DNA from: Oligoflexia bacterium
GTDB lineage: Bacteria > Bdellovibrionota > UBA1018
Direction of reading: 5' to 3'
Assembly (NCBI GenBank): GCA_903928955.1
Contig: CAIYTD010000339.1
Location: 1-12,572, forward strand
DNA length: 12,572 nucleotides
Shown: piece after piece, positions 1-8,557 of the stretch
Layout of the letters: the number at the start of each line of letters is the position of its first letter
Position numbering within the stretch: position 1 is the first letter of the stretch
The notes under the pieces: model-generated
Database searches by the model: none
Told to the model about the DNA's origin: nothing
Seen by the model: the letters and a program-made list of their open reading frames with translations, nothing else
Position numbers and translations under genes: made by a program

Positions 1-69
1 CTGTTGCTTGCTTCAATTATTGGGGCGGTAGCGATTGCAAAGCGAAAGCTTATTGCAGGGAGGCCCTAG
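1..69 (+). CDS. nuoJ: NuoJ, complex I membrane subunit J, C-terminal fragment (5' end outside window)
   Basis: Frame 1 is open from the first base and gives 22 residues ending in a TAG stop at 67-69. The fragment reads as the end of a hydrophobic helix (LLLASIIGAVAIA) followed by a short basic tail (KRKLIAGRP). That is the usual end of NuoJ, whose last transmembrane helix is followed by Arg/Lys residues. The stop lies 4 nt before the nuoK start, and J-K-L-M-N is the standard nuo order, so position supports the call more strongly than the short sequence does. NuoJ (ND6 homologue) sits in the membrane arm next to NuoK and helps link quinone-site changes to proton translocation. Nothing can be said about the rest of the protein. 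Confidence 0.85.
   Translation: MLLASIIGAVAIAKRKLIAGRP
58..63 (+). promoter_or_regulatory. Ribosome binding site that sets the nuoK start
   Basis: GGGAGG ends 10 nt before the ATG at 74 and lies inside the last codons of nuoJ. It supports the ATG at 74 over the in-frame ATG at 35, which has no such motif and falls deep inside nuoJ. Confidence 0.6.
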
Positions 70-73
70 CACA

Positions 74-379
74 ATGCGAGTGGAACCATGGATCGTTTTG
101 ACTTTTTGCTCAGCGATTTTTTTTATAGGATTTACAGGCGTACTGATTCGAAGAAATATTCTTGTTATTCTAATGAGTATTGAATTGATGTTGAATGCAG
201 TTAATTTGACATTTGTTACTTTCTCAAAACAGTTGAACCATCTTGGCGGGCAGATGTCCGTTTTTTTTATTATTACTGTGGCTGCAGCAGAATCTGCTGT
301 TGGTCTTAGTCTGGTGATCGCGATGTTTAGAACACTACGTAGTGTAGATACTGACGAAATCCAGTTTTTAAGGGAGTAA
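74..379 (+). CDS. nuoK: NADH-quinone oxidoreductase subunit K (NuoK)
   Basis: NuoK (ND4L/MrpC homologue) is a small three-helix subunit of the complex I membrane arm and forms part of the proton path. From the ATG at 74 the product is 101 residues, the usual family length. The frame is open from an ATG at 35, but that would overlap nuoJ and add 13 polar residues of no NuoK character. Three hydrophobic segments are visible (about residues 5-24, 29-49 and 61-86). The two conserved membrane glutamates are present: E37 in the SIELMLNAVNL motif and E73 in the AAAESAVGLSL motif, matching E36 and E72 of the E. coli protein. The gene follows nuoJ by 4 nt and precedes nuoL by 3 nt, so it is surely cotranscribed. 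The family call is secure. Confidence 0.97.
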   Translation: MRVEPWIVLTFCSAIFFIGFTGVLIRRNILVILMSIELMLNAVNLTFVTFSKQLNHLGGQMSVFFIITVAAAESAVGLSLVIAMFRTLRSVDTDEIQFLRE

Positions 380-382
380 ATC

Positions 383-2344
383 ATGCTGGCGCTGATCCCA
401 CTTTTGCCTCTCGTTGGGTTTTTTATTAATGGCACTTGGTATGCTTTTGGACAAGCACCGGTCGGACGAAAGAGAGTGAGTGCAATACTCCCAGGAGCAA
501 TTGCAACTCTATTCATTTTTTCGTCTTTTTTAATCTCTCTTGTTCTGTTCTTTAAGCTTCTGAGTATGCCAGCAGAAGGTCGGATTTTGGAGCAGACGCT
601 TTATTCATGGATAACGGTTGGGAAATTCAATTTAGACATAGCTTTTCGAGTCGATTCCCTTTCCACTCTATTTACTCTTGTGATTACAGGCGTCGGAACT
701 TTGATTCATATCTATTCTATTGGATATATGGCGCATGATCAGTCACCGGGGCGGTTTTTCGCCTACCTCAATTTATTTTGCTTTGCAATGTTGGTTCTGG
801 TTTTAGGTTCATCTCTTCCCATTTTATTTTTAGGATGGGAAGGAGTGGGATTATCCAGCTATTTGCTCATTGGCTATTGGTATGAAGACGAAGAAAAAGC
901 AAAAGCTGGAAAAAAAGCTTTTATTGTCAATCGAGTGGGAGATTTTGGCTTTCTGTTAGGGATGTTTTTAATTTTTAATGCCTTTGGAACACTTGATTTT
1001 GAGGCTTTGAGATTGATTTTAGGACATGGCTTGCCAGCTGGAATAGAGTTAGCAACAGTTACAGCAATTTGTTTGTTTTTATTTCTTGGCTGTATGGGCA
1101 AATCAGCTCAAATTCCTCTTTACATTTGGTTACCAGATGCGATGGCAGGCCCTACTCCCGTTTCGGCACTGATTCACGCCGCTACAATGGTGACTTCTGG
1201 AATTTATCTCGTTTCCCGACTTAATTTTTTCTACAGTATCTCTCCTAGTGCAATGTGCGTAGTAGCTTCAGTGGGAGCATTTACTGCATTTTTTGCTGCT
1301 ACGATTGCAATCACTCAACGGGATATTAAAAAAATACTGGCTTATTCGACAGTCTCTCAGCTTGGGTATATGTTTTTGGCCTGCGGCGTCGGGGCTTACT
1401 CGGCTGGGGTTTTTCATGTGATTACCCATGCATTTTTTAAGGCGTTGCTTTTTTTGGGTGCAGGTAGCGTGATTCACGGAATGCATGAAGAGCAGGACAT
1501 CCTGAAAATGGGTGGGCTTCACTCTAAAATGCCCAAGACTTTTTTAACATTTGCTGTCGGTTGGCTCGCTATTTGCGGAATTCCTCCCTTTTCTGGATTT
1601 TTTTCAAAGGATGAAATTCTTTGGCAATCCTTTCATTCTCCCCATGGTTCAGTGGTTTTCTGGGGCCTTGGAGCAGCAACTGCAGTCATGACCGCTTTTT
1701 ACATGACTCGCTTGTTCACTTTAACTTTTTTAGGCACACCTCGATTTAAAGAAAAATCGCATGCAACTGGAGATCATCATACTCACGATTCAGAAGGTGT
1801 GCATGAGTCACCTGGGATGATGGTGTTTTCGCTTCAAGTTCTTGCTCTTTTCAGTGCAATAGGTGGATTCATAGGGATTCCTCATTTCAGTTGGATTGAG
1901 CATTGGCTAGAGCCTGTTATTCCCAATCATGAACCTCTAGAGGCTGCTCTTGGCGGCGGAATGGAGTGGGTTTTGATGGCAATCAGTATTGCTGGAGCAG
2001 TTTTAGGAATCGGATTTGCTTGGAAGAGCTATCAAAATCTTTCAAAAATGGAAGCACTTAAAAATCAGTTTTCTTTTATGCATCGATTATTGGAAAACAA
2101 ATGGTACGTAGATGAAATCGTTGAGGTCTTAATTGTTCGTCCCATTCAAAAGCTTTCTAACCTTCTTTGGAAGTCTTTTGATATTGCATTAATTGACCGA
2201 TTTGTTTTGAGTTTTGGCAGAATTTCGACATGGACTGGTCAGACTATCCGAGTCATTCAAACTGGGTCGATTCAAGTTTATGCCTTTACTCTTGTATTGG
2301 GAATTGTTGTTGTCATGGGGTATCTCGCTTATGGTTGGATTTGA
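383..2344 (+). CDS. nuoL: NADH-quinone oxidoreductase subunit L (NuoL)
   Basis: NuoL (ND5 homologue) is the distal antiporter-like subunit of complex I and carries one proton channel plus the long lateral helix. The product is 653 residues, within the usual range. Family landmarks are visible: E153 in GWEGVGLSSYLLIG, K240 in CMGKSAQIPLYIWLPDAMAG, H265 in SALIHAATMV, H349 and K353 in THAFFKALLFLGAGSV, and K409-D410 in GFFSKDEIL. These are the Glu/Lys/His positions of the proton channel. A His-rich loop (about 460-475) ends in HESPGMM, common in this family. The C-terminal part (about 555-653) has the NKWYVDEIVE motif, then the amphipathic lateral helix and a last membrane helix. An AGGGAG ribosome binding site at 371-376, inside the end of nuoK, is 6 nt from the ATG. 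The 3' end overlaps nuoM by 14 nt. No defect is seen. Confidence 0.98.
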   Translation: MLALIPLLPLVGFFINGTWYAFGQAPVGRKRVSAILPGAIATLFIFSSFLISLVLFFKLLSMPAEGRILEQTLYSWITVGKFNLDIAFRVDSLSTLFTLVITGVGTLIHIYSIGYMAHDQSPGRFFAYLNLFCFAMLVLVLGSSLPILFLGWEGVGLSSYLLIGYWYEDEEKAKAGKKAFIVNRVGDFGFLLGMFLIFNAFGTLDFEALRLILGHGLPAGIELATVTAICLFLFLGCMGKSAQIPLYIWLPDAMAGPTPVSALIHAATMVTSGIYLVSRLNFFYSISPSAMCVVASVGAFTAFFAATIAITQRDIKKILAYSTVSQLGYMFLACGVGAYSAGVFHVITHAFFKALLFLGAGSVIHGMHEEQDILKMGGLHSKMPKTFLTFAVGWLAICGIPPFSGFFSKDEILWQSFHSPHGSVVFWGLGAATAVMTAFYMTRLFTLTFLGTPRFKEKSHATGDHHTHDSEGVHESPGMMVFSLQVLALFSAIGGFIGIPHFSWIEHWLEPVIPNHEPLEAALGGGMEWVLMAISIAGAVLGIGFAWKSYQNLSKMEALKNQFSFMHRLLENKWYVDEIVEVLIVRPIQKLSNLLWKSFDIALIDRFVLSFGRISTWTGQTIRVIQTGSIQVYAFTLVLGIVVVMGYLAYGWI

Positions 2345-3899
2345 TTCAAATTTATTATCTTTGATGGTATTTTTTCCTTTGCTTTGGGCGACGCTCGGGC
2401 TTTTGATTCCTTCTCAGCAGAAGGCGGGGCAGTCTGTTTTGAAGGTTTGGGCACTTGTAGGGTCTCTCATTACCTTTGGGGTATCGCTTATTGTCTATTC
2501 CTCCTTCGCGCCTCAAGGGATGGATTTTCAATTGCTTGAGAGTTATGAATGGGTGCCCAGTATCGGAATTTATTATTCCTTGGGAATAGATGGGATTAGT
2601 TTATGGCTAATTCTTTTAACAACTTTTTTGATGCCTATTGTAATATTAAGTTCTTTTCAGTCGGTTGAAACTCGATATCGAGGTTTTTACTTTTTTCTAC
2701 TTTCTCTTGAGACAGCTATATTAGGTGCTTTTACTTCTTTAGATATTTTCTTATTCTACGTGTTCTGGGAAGCGATGTTAATTCCTATGTATTTTTTGAT
2801 AGGAATTTGGGGAGGAAAAGACCGTGTCTACGCTGCTACAAAATTTTTCCTTTACACATTAGTTGGATCTTTATTGATGCTTGTTGCTATTTTTTATCTC
2901 TCCTATCAACATCAAATTCAATTTGGATCTTATTCTACTTTAATTACTGAGCTTTATAAGGTCCAGTTAGCAACTGGAGGATTTACTAATCCACAAAATA
3001 TTTTGTTTTTAGCTTTTGCCTTAGCATTTGCTATTAAAGTTCCACTTTTTCCATTGCATACCTGGCTGCCTGATGCGCATGTACAGGCTCCGACTGCGGG
3101 AAGTGTGATCTTAGCGGCAGTTCTTTTGAAAATGGGGGGGTACGGATTTATTCGTTTTGCTTTTCCTTTATTTCCCCAATCCGTTGCTTATTTTCAGCAT
3201 ATTTTTATGATTCTAGGAGCTATTGCGATCGTTTATGGAGCATGCATAGCAATAGTTCAGCCTGATATTAAAAAACTTGTTGCATATTCCTCGGTGAGTC
3301 ATATGGGGTATGTTGTACTTGGGTTATTTTCTTTAAATGATATTGCAATTACTGGCTCGTTCTATCAAATGTTAAGTCATGGCATTTCTACGGGTGCCTT
3401 GTTTCTTTTAGTTGGAATGATTTATGAGAGGCGCCATACTCGCGAAATTTCAGCTTTTGGGGGACTTACTCGAGTCATGCCTTTATTTGCAATAGCATTT
3501 ATGATTGTTACTTTTTCATCTATTGCTCTTCCAGGAACGAATGGATTTATTGGAGAGTTTCTGATTCTCTTAGGAGCTTGGAAAGTGAGCCCAGTATTAA
3601 CTGCTGTATCCACACTCGGTGTTATTTTTGGAGCCGTTTATATGCTTTGGATGTTCCAGCGAGTGATGTTTGGACCGATGAAGCATAAAGAAAATGAAGA
3701 ATTGAAGGATTTAACTTTCAGAGAATTTGCAGTATTGACTCCTCTCATTATTGCTATTTTTGTGATGGGTATCTGTCCGAACTTCTTTTTAGAAAAAATG
3801 GAGCCCTCCATTCAGCGATTTATTGCAAAGAGTACTGCTGGTTTAGTTATTCAGAAAAATTCTGTAACATCCTATGCTGCTAGTACCAGAAGTGAGTAA
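2331..3899 (+). CDS. nuoM: NADH-quinone oxidoreductase subunit M (NuoM)
   Basis: NuoM (ND4 homologue) is the middle antiporter-like subunit of the complex I membrane arm. From the ATG at 2331 it has 522 residues, near the normal length. The frame stays open upstream to an ATG at 2214, but those 39 extra codons lie wholly within nuoL, contain charged non-NuoM residues and have no family counterpart. A GGGG at 2317-2320 is 10 nt before the chosen ATG. Another in-frame ATG at 2364 is possible but has no binding site. Conserved channel residues are present: E147 in FWEAMLIPMYFLIGIWGG, K236 in AIKVPLFPLHTWLPDAH, K267 in VLLKMGGYG, H350 in QMLSHGISTGALF and E409 in GTNGFIGEF. The 14-nt overlap with nuoL suggests coupled translation and equal subunit supply. 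Confidence 0.97.
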   Translation: MVGFDSNLLSLMVFFPLLWATLGLLIPSQQKAGQSVLKVWALVGSLITFGVSLIVYSSFAPQGMDFQLLESYEWVPSIGIYYSLGIDGISLWLILLTTFLMPIVILSSFQSVETRYRGFYFFLLSLETAILGAFTSLDIFLFYVFWEAMLIPMYFLIGIWGGKDRVYAATKFFLYTLVGSLLMLVAIFYLSYQHQIQFGSYSTLITELYKVQLATGGFTNPQNILFLAFALAFAIKVPLFPLHTWLPDAHVQAPTAGSVILAAVLLKMGGYGFIRFAFPLFPQSVAYFQHIFMILGAIAIVYGACIAIVQPDIKKLVAYSSVSHMGYVVLGLFSLNDIAITGSFYQMLSHGISTGALFLLVGMIYERRHTREISAFGGLTRVMPLFAIAFMIVTFSSIALPGTNGFIGEFLILLGAWKVSPVLTAVSTLGVIFGAVYMLWMFQRVMFGPMKHKENEELKDLTFREFAVLTPLIIAIFVMGICPNFFLEKMEPSIQRFIAKSTAGLVIQKNSVTSYAASTRSE

Positions 3900-3910
3900 A
3901 GGAAAACAAA

Positions 3911-5413
3911 ATGGGTGATCTCAAAACAATTCGTCCTGAATTATTAACATTTTCTCAGGAGCAGATTCAAGTTCTTTTGCCCTATTTCTATGTGTTTGCT
4001 GGAACTGTAGTTGCAGTCTTGGCAAGTGTGGTTAAATCGATTAATCCTAAATGGCTTGTTTTTTTAATCTCTATTTTAACCTGTATTGCTGGGATTTGTT
4101 CTGCCTGGAATTTTTTAGATCAACCTTCAGTTTTACTGTTTAATGGAATGATGGTGGTAGATTCCTATTCCAATTTTTTCAATATTGTTTTTCTTGGGTC
4201 GGCGCTTATTACTTTGCTTGCCTCCTTTAGATACTTGGATAAGGAAAAACTACAGTATCCAGAGTATTATGTTTTAATTTTATTTTCTGCTTTAGGGATG
4301 ATGCTCATGGCTTCATCTTTAGACTTAATTGTAATTTTTATAGCTTTAGAATTAATGTCGCTTGCTGTTTATGTACTTGTCGGCTTCAGAAGGGCTGATA
4401 GGAGGTCGAATGAAGCGGCAATGAAGTACTTTATACTTGGCTCTGTTGCATCTGCAGTATTTCTCTATGGAACTGCTCTTCTCTATGGTTCTACTGGGCA
4501 TATTGGAATGAGAGAAATAGGATCATTTGCTCATGCTCATCCAGCAAGTGTGACTCCTATTTTTATCCTTGGAGCGGGTTTTGTGTTATTTGGCTTTCTG
4601 TTTAAAGTTGCGTCTGTGCCCTTTCATATGTGGATGCCTGACGTCTATGAGGGTGCTCCGGTTCCTGTTACTGGATTTATGACTACAGGGTTGAAAGCAG
4701 CTGCTTTCGCTACTTTTATTCGTGTTTTTATCTCTCTTTATGGAAGTCCTATTTCTTTGTTTTTGGAAGGGCATATTCATAATATACTTTGGGTAAGTGC
4801 CGTTTTAACAATGGTAGTAGGCAATTTTGTTGCACTTACTCAAACTAATTTAAAAAGAATGCTTGCTTATTCCTCCATCGCTCATTCTGGATACCTCCTG
4901 ATCGGGGTATTGTCAGGATCCAGGAGCGACCTCGGTTTTACACCAGGGGTATTTTATATAGTTGCCTATGCTGCAATGAATCTCGGTGCTTTCGTTATTT
5001 TAACTTTACTGTCGGGGCGAGAAGATTCTGGTTTAAATCTTCATGATTTATCAGGAATTTCCAGAAGGCAGCCATGGCTTGCCTTTTCTATGTCAGTATT
5101 TCTGTTTTCAATGGCAGGAATTCCTCCTACAGCTGGGTTTGTTGCTAAGTACATGTTATTTTACTCGGCTATTCAGGCGAATGAACTTGTATTAGTATTG
5201 ATTGCTGTCCTTTGTAGCGCAGTTTCGGTGTATTATTATTTGAGAGTCTTAGTTTATATGTATATGCGTGATCCGGTGGGAAGTCCGCCAGCATCGCGAG
5301 TATCCATGTGGTCAGGTCTTGCGGTGGCAGCCATGGTAGCGATAACCTTGGAAATGGGAATTTTGCCTGCGCAAATGCTGAGTCTTGCTAAAAAAGTCCT
5401 GACTCAATTGTAA
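3911..5413 (+). CDS. nuoN: NADH-quinone oxidoreductase subunit N (NuoN)
   Basis: NuoN (ND2 homologue) is the third antiporter-like subunit and lies closest to NuoK in the membrane arm. The 500-residue product is close to family size and hydrophobic throughout. Visible landmarks are E147 in FIALELMSLAVYVLVGF, K232 in LFKVASVPFHMWMPDVYEG, K262 in TTGLKAAAFATF, K315 in TNLKRMLAYSSIAHSGYLLIG and K413 in PTAGFVAKYMLFY. These correspond to the Glu and Lys residues of the proton channel in E. coli NuoN. An AAAGGA ribosome binding site at 3898-3903 overlaps the nuoM stop and is 7 nt from the ATG. nuoN is normally the last nuo gene, and the next gene here is not a complex I core subunit. No truncation or missing residue was noticed. 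Confidence 0.97.
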   Translation: MGDLKTIRPELLTFSQEQIQVLLPYFYVFAGTVVAVLASVVKSINPKWLVFLISILTCIAGICSAWNFLDQPSVLLFNGMMVVDSYSNFFNIVFLGSALITLLASFRYLDKEKLQYPEYYVLILFSALGMMLMASSLDLIVIFIALELMSLAVYVLVGFRRADRRSNEAAMKYFILGSVASAVFLYGTALLYGSTGHIGMREIGSFAHAHPASVTPIFILGAGFVLFGFLFKVASVPFHMWMPDVYEGAPVPVTGFMTTGLKAAAFATFIRVFISLYGSPISLFLEGHIHNILWVSAVLTMVVGNFVALTQTNLKRMLAYSSIAHSGYLLIGVLSGSRSDLGFTPGVFYIVAYAAMNLGAFVILTLLSGREDSGLNLHDLSGISRRQPWLAFSMSVFLFSMAGIPPTAGFVAKYMLFYSAIQANELVLVLIAVLCSAVSVYYYLRVLVYMYMRDPVGSPPASRVSMWSGLAVAAMVAITLEMGILPAQMLSLAKKVLTQL

Positions 5414-5440
5414 AACTGAAGCTCAAATGATTGCCACCAT

Positions 5441-5446
5441 GGAGGG
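5441..5446 (+). promoter_or_regulatory. Ribosome binding site that sets the start of the TPR gene
   Basis: GGAGGG directly abuts the first in-frame ATG (5447), leaving no spacer, but is 9 nt before the second in-frame ATG at 5456. The second ATG is therefore the likely start, which trims three residues. No promoter is evident in the 42 nt after nuoN, so read-through from the nuo operon is likely. Confidence 0.6.
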
Positions 5447-5455
5447 ATGGCAAAC

Positions 5456-8401
5456 ATGGAGAAACCGAAGTTTGGAAGTGTTCAGTATTATAAGATAAAA
5501 TTAGTTTCGGGGCGTATTTTAGGTCCTTTGGATCTGAAACGAGTACGTCTTTTGGTATCCAGGAATCGAATCATTGGGACAGAAACTGCACGAGAATATC
5601 CACAAGGTGAGTGGATTGACATTAATCAAATTTCAGCCATTGCGAATCTCCTTCTAGAGAAGTCGTTTCAGGGGATAAAAGGTTCCAAAAAAAATCCAGA
5701 TGCATTACTTTTAAAAGATCGCAATTCCTTAGGATCCACAGCTGTATTGCCAGGTGCTGATCAAATTCTGGAGGCAAAGGAATTAGTCGTATTGCCTGAA
5801 GTTGCAAGCGATCCAGAAGAAGATAAAACGAAAATAATCGTAGAATCTTCTGAGGCGCCATTGGACGACAAAACACGGATTGAGTCGCTTGAAAATTCTG
5901 TTTATTTAGTAGACAATTTTATTGAAAAATTGGAAACAAATAAAGTTTCCGATCAGAATACTGTTTTATTTCAAAGGTCTGCCTCTCAGACTGGTGAGTC
6001 TGCAAAAAGAAAAAATAAATTTAAAGAGCTATTCAAGGTGATCGGTTTGGGATTGAGTTTGGGTGCTTTTGGGTATGATTCTTTTCTTTCAGAACCAGTA
6101 AAACCTCCAATTATTCGGGCCGGACCAGTTCACCCGCAGCTACCTTCTTATATTCAGGGACAGTCGGATCCTAAGAAAAGTATGGAAATCTATAATGAGG
6201 CATTAAAAAAGGACTATTTAGCTGATACAGTGACTGGATATCGAGCTGCTGCTGAAAAATTTAGAAAATCTGCATCTTGGGATATTACAAATGTAAAAGC
6301 TTTAGCATTACTTGCTTCTAGTTATCTCAATTTAATTGACTCTTCTAATAAAGATGAAAATTATTTTTCAGTAATGAAGCAACTCATTGATATGTCTAGA
6401 GCAAAAGCAGTCGACCTTCCAGAAACAGTTATAGCAGATGTAGAGTTTTATTTAGTAGTGAATAAAGCTGAAGCAGCACAAAATCGAATTGTAGAATACA
6501 CTAAATCCCATCAAAATTTTGGTCTCGAAATGTTTTATTATTTAGCGCTCGCTTTTTTTGAACGCGGGGATACGGTAAATGCCGCTAGATATCTAGGACA
6601 ATTTCCTGATAATAAGGTTTTTAGCGCTAAAATATTTTGTTTGCGAGGAGCAGTTGCTGAAAAGCTTAAAGATTATGAATCAGCCATGCTGGAGTATAAA
6701 AAGGCAGTACAATTTAATCCACAACATTCCAAGTCCCATTTGAGAATAGCGTTTTTGCTTAATAAAAAGGGAGCAATTAAGGAATCCTCCGCTGATCTCG
6801 AATTTTTAATCAATCACGTCAATGACCTTGCGCCTCATGATTTAGGATTAGCCTATTATCTCCATGCTCAGTTAGCCGAACTATTTCGGAATTGGAGCTT
6901 GGCACTGGGAGATGTTGAGAGAGCCGTCAAGTTGGATCCGGATAATCATGATTATTTATTAGAGCTCTATACTCTGAGAGCTAAACAGGGAGAGTCTCTC
7001 AAGACAGCACAAAAGCTGGCTCGCATGTACTATTTTCTGGGGGAAGGAGAAAAGCTCGTTCAAATAGGAAAATATCAGGAATCTTTAGTCCCATTTCTTC
7101 AGGCGAGGCAAGAAAACGATCTCTCTCCCCTTCCTCTAGTAAAAATGGGGGACATGTTTAGTAATCTACATGACGTTGAAAACGCAAAAGAGAATTATAA
7201 GTTAGCTGCAATTCGAGCTCCAGATAGTATCCAGGTATGGTCAAAGTATATTAAAACTCTGATCCAAAGTTATGAATGGGATGAAGCAAAATTGGCGATG
7301 GATAAGTTTCGGAAGTTTCCTGTCAGTCAAAGTTCCATTGATAAAGCTGCTGCTGATATGTATGAAAAGCAAGGCCGCCACGTGGAAGCTCAAACTTACT
7401 ATAGAAAAGCAATGGGACGAGAGACTATTGATCCAGAGGTTTATATTGCATATGCAAAAAGCCTCATGTCGAGCAAGAATTTTAAGGATGCACCTTTCTT
7501 TTTTGCTCTTGCATTGCGTTTTGATCCTCTCAATGTAGATGCTATTATTAATACAGCAAAATGTATTTCTGAGACAGAATCCATTGATCGTGCAATTAGT
7601 AAGTTGCAAGACGAGCTTCAAAAAAACGAAAATAATCGCGCTGAATATCTCGCTGCGATTGCTGAATTTGAGATCCAAAAAGGAGCATGGGATTTGGCTA
7701 AACAAAACGTCGAGCAGGCAATGTTAGCAAATCCAGATTATGCCTACTCTTGGAAGCTGCAGGCGCAGATTTATATGAATCGTGAAGGCTTGGATAAAAA
7801 AGCTTTAGATAATGCTCTGCTTTCATATAAGTCATATTCTGAAAGAAATATTTCAGATCCATCTGGTTATTTAGAGAGATATAAAATATTTATAAAAAAA
7901 ACCGAATTTGAAAAATCAAAAGAAGAACTTAATAAAATTTATACAATTTATCCAAAATATCCAAATTTACATTATTATTTAGGAGCGTTGTATTCGATTC
8001 AAGGTAATCATAAGGTAGCAGCAGATGAATTTAAATTAGAATTAAATAATAATCCTAATAATCCTCAAACTTTATTGGCTTATGGAAAAGAGCTCCTCGA
8101 AAATGATTATGTCGATAGTGCTTTAACCCAGTTCACTCAAGCAATGCAGTTTGCTCCTAGATCTGCTGATGCAAAACACTATGCCGCATGGGCCAGCTAT
8201 CGACTCAAAAGGTATCAGGCAGCTGTCGCGCTCATGCGTGCAGCGATAGTAATGGATGCGGCTAATCCACTGTTGCATAAGCGGATGGGAATGATTTATC
8301 GAGATATGGGGGACCCGGCAGGGGCTTGTGCATCGTTTAGAAAGTACCTTGAAATGGAGCCTGATGCCGCAGATAAATCGGAGTTTCAGAATTGTTTCTA
8401 A
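5456..8401 (+). CDS. Membrane-anchored TPR protein with N-terminal GYF_2-like domain
   Basis: The product is 981 residues from the ATG at 5456. Residues about 10-70 resemble the bacterial GYF_2/DUF4339 domain: an initial YYKI strand, then GRILGPLDL, a basic helix and a GEW motif. Next is an acidic, Thr-containing linker (about 75-185) with DKTKI, DDKTRI and NTVLF. A basic patch (KRKNKFK) precedes one hydrophobic segment (about 192-210), predicting a cytoplasmic N-terminus and a periplasmic C-terminus. Residues about 240-981 are alpha-helical, with about ten recognisable TPR repeats (for example about 391-424, 465-498, 629-662, 728-762, 838-870, 872-904, 907-939 and 940-974). Several show the A-G-Y/F-A-P pattern, as in YKKAVQFNP and FTQAMQFAP. 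TPR arrays bind proteins, so a scaffold or assembly role is likely, but the substrate is unknown. Its place directly after nuoN suggests cotranscription, not necessarily a complex I function. I do not recognise a named gene. Confidence 0.9.
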   Translation: MEKPKFGSVQYYKIKLVSGRILGPLDLKRVRLLVSRNRIIGTETAREYPQGEWIDINQISAIANLLLEKSFQGIKGSKKNPDALLLKDRNSLGSTAVLPGADQILEAKELVVLPEVASDPEEDKTKIIVESSEAPLDDKTRIESLENSVYLVDNFIEKLETNKVSDQNTVLFQRSASQTGESAKRKNKFKELFKVIGLGLSLGAFGYDSFLSEPVKPPIIRAGPVHPQLPSYIQGQSDPKKSMEIYNEALKKDYLADTVTGYRAAAEKFRKSASWDITNVKALALLASSYLNLIDSSNKDENYFSVMKQLIDMSRAKAVDLPETVIADVEFYLVVNKAEAAQNRIVEYTKSHQNFGLEMFYYLALAFFERGDTVNAARYLGQFPDNKVFSAKIFCLRGAVAEKLKDYESAMLEYKKAVQFNPQHSKSHLRIAFLLNKKGAIKESSADLEFLINHVNDLAPHDLGLAYYLHAQLAELFRNWSLALGDVERAVKLDPDNHDYLLELYTLRAKQGESLKTAQKLARMYYFLGEGEKLVQIGKYQESLVPFLQARQENDLSPLPLVKMGDMFSNLHDVENAKENYKLAAIRAPDSIQVWSKYIKTLIQSYEWDEAKLAMDKFRKFPVSQSSIDKAAADMYEKQGRHVEAQTYYRKAMGRETIDPEVYIAYAKSLMSSKNFKDAPFFFALALRFDPLNVDAIINTAKCISETESIDRAISKLQDELQKNENNRAEYLAAIAEFEIQKGAWDLAKQNVEQAMLANPDYAYSWKLQAQIYMNREGLDKKALDNALLSYKSYSERNISDPSGYLERYKIFIKKTEFEKSKEELNKIYTIYPKYPNLHYYLGALYSIQGNHKVAADEFKLELNNNPNNPQTLLAYGKELLENDYVDSALTQFTQAMQFAPRSADAKHYAAWASYRLKRYQAAVALMRAAIVMDAANPLLHKRMGMIYRDMGDPAGACASFRKYLEMEPDAADKSEFQNCF

Positions 8402-8413
8402 TTCCGTGGTCAG

Positions 8414-8440
8414 TTGCAATTGGTTGTCAGTCAGTGTAAA
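8414..8440 (+). promoter_or_regulatory. Possible weak promoter for tRNA-Ser
   Basis: TTGCAA (8414-8419) and TGTAAA (8435-8440) are separated by 15 nt and lie just upstream of the tRNA. Both differ from consensus and the spacing is short. A TTGTCA at 8424-8429 is an alternative -35 without a good partner. The tRNA could instead be transcribed by read-through from the upstream gene. Confidence 0.2.
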
Positions 8441-8452
8441 GGTAACTCAATC

Positions 8453-8542
8453 GGAGAGATGGCTGAGTGGTCGAAAGCGTCGGTTTTGAAAACCGATGTG
8501 GGGGTAACCCCACCGGGGGTTCGAATCCCTCTCTCTCCGCCA
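8453..8542 (+). tRNA. tRNA-Ser (anticodon UGA, reads UCA)
   Basis: This is a 90-nt class II tRNA with an encoded CCA end. The acceptor stem is GGAGAGA (8453-8459) paired with TCTCTCC (8532-8538), followed by G discriminator and CCA (8540-8542). The D arm carries GCTGAGTGGTCGAAAGC. The anticodon stem is TCGGT/ACCGA (8480-8484 and 8492-8496), with loop TTTGAAA and anticodon TGA at 8487-8489. The long variable arm GTGGGG-GTAA-CCCCAC is the hallmark of tRNA-Ser. The T arm is GGGGG-TTCGAAT-CCCTC with one G-T pair. The gene is intact, on the same strand as the TPR gene and 51 nt after it. Confidence 0.97.
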
Positions 8543-8557
8543 TTCTAAATGTCATGT

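Noticed and set aside
35..73. N-terminal extension of nuoK from the ATG at 35
   Set aside because: It overlaps the nuoJ reading frame, has no ribosome binding site and adds residues not found in NuoK; the ATG at 74 gives the standard 101 residues.
2214..2330. N-terminal extension of nuoM from the ATG at 2214
   Set aside because: It lies entirely inside the nuoL C-terminal coding region and adds 39 residues with no NuoM counterpart.
5434..5443. GCCACCATGG, identical to a eukaryotic Kozak context, just before the TPR gene
   Set aside because: Meaningless in a bacterial operon, and its ATG at 5439 is in a different frame from the TPR protein; taken as coincidence.
7241..7727. Overlapping open frames on both strands inside the TPR gene
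   Set aside because: They lie within a well-supported TPR coding region, have no domain character of their own and are shadows.
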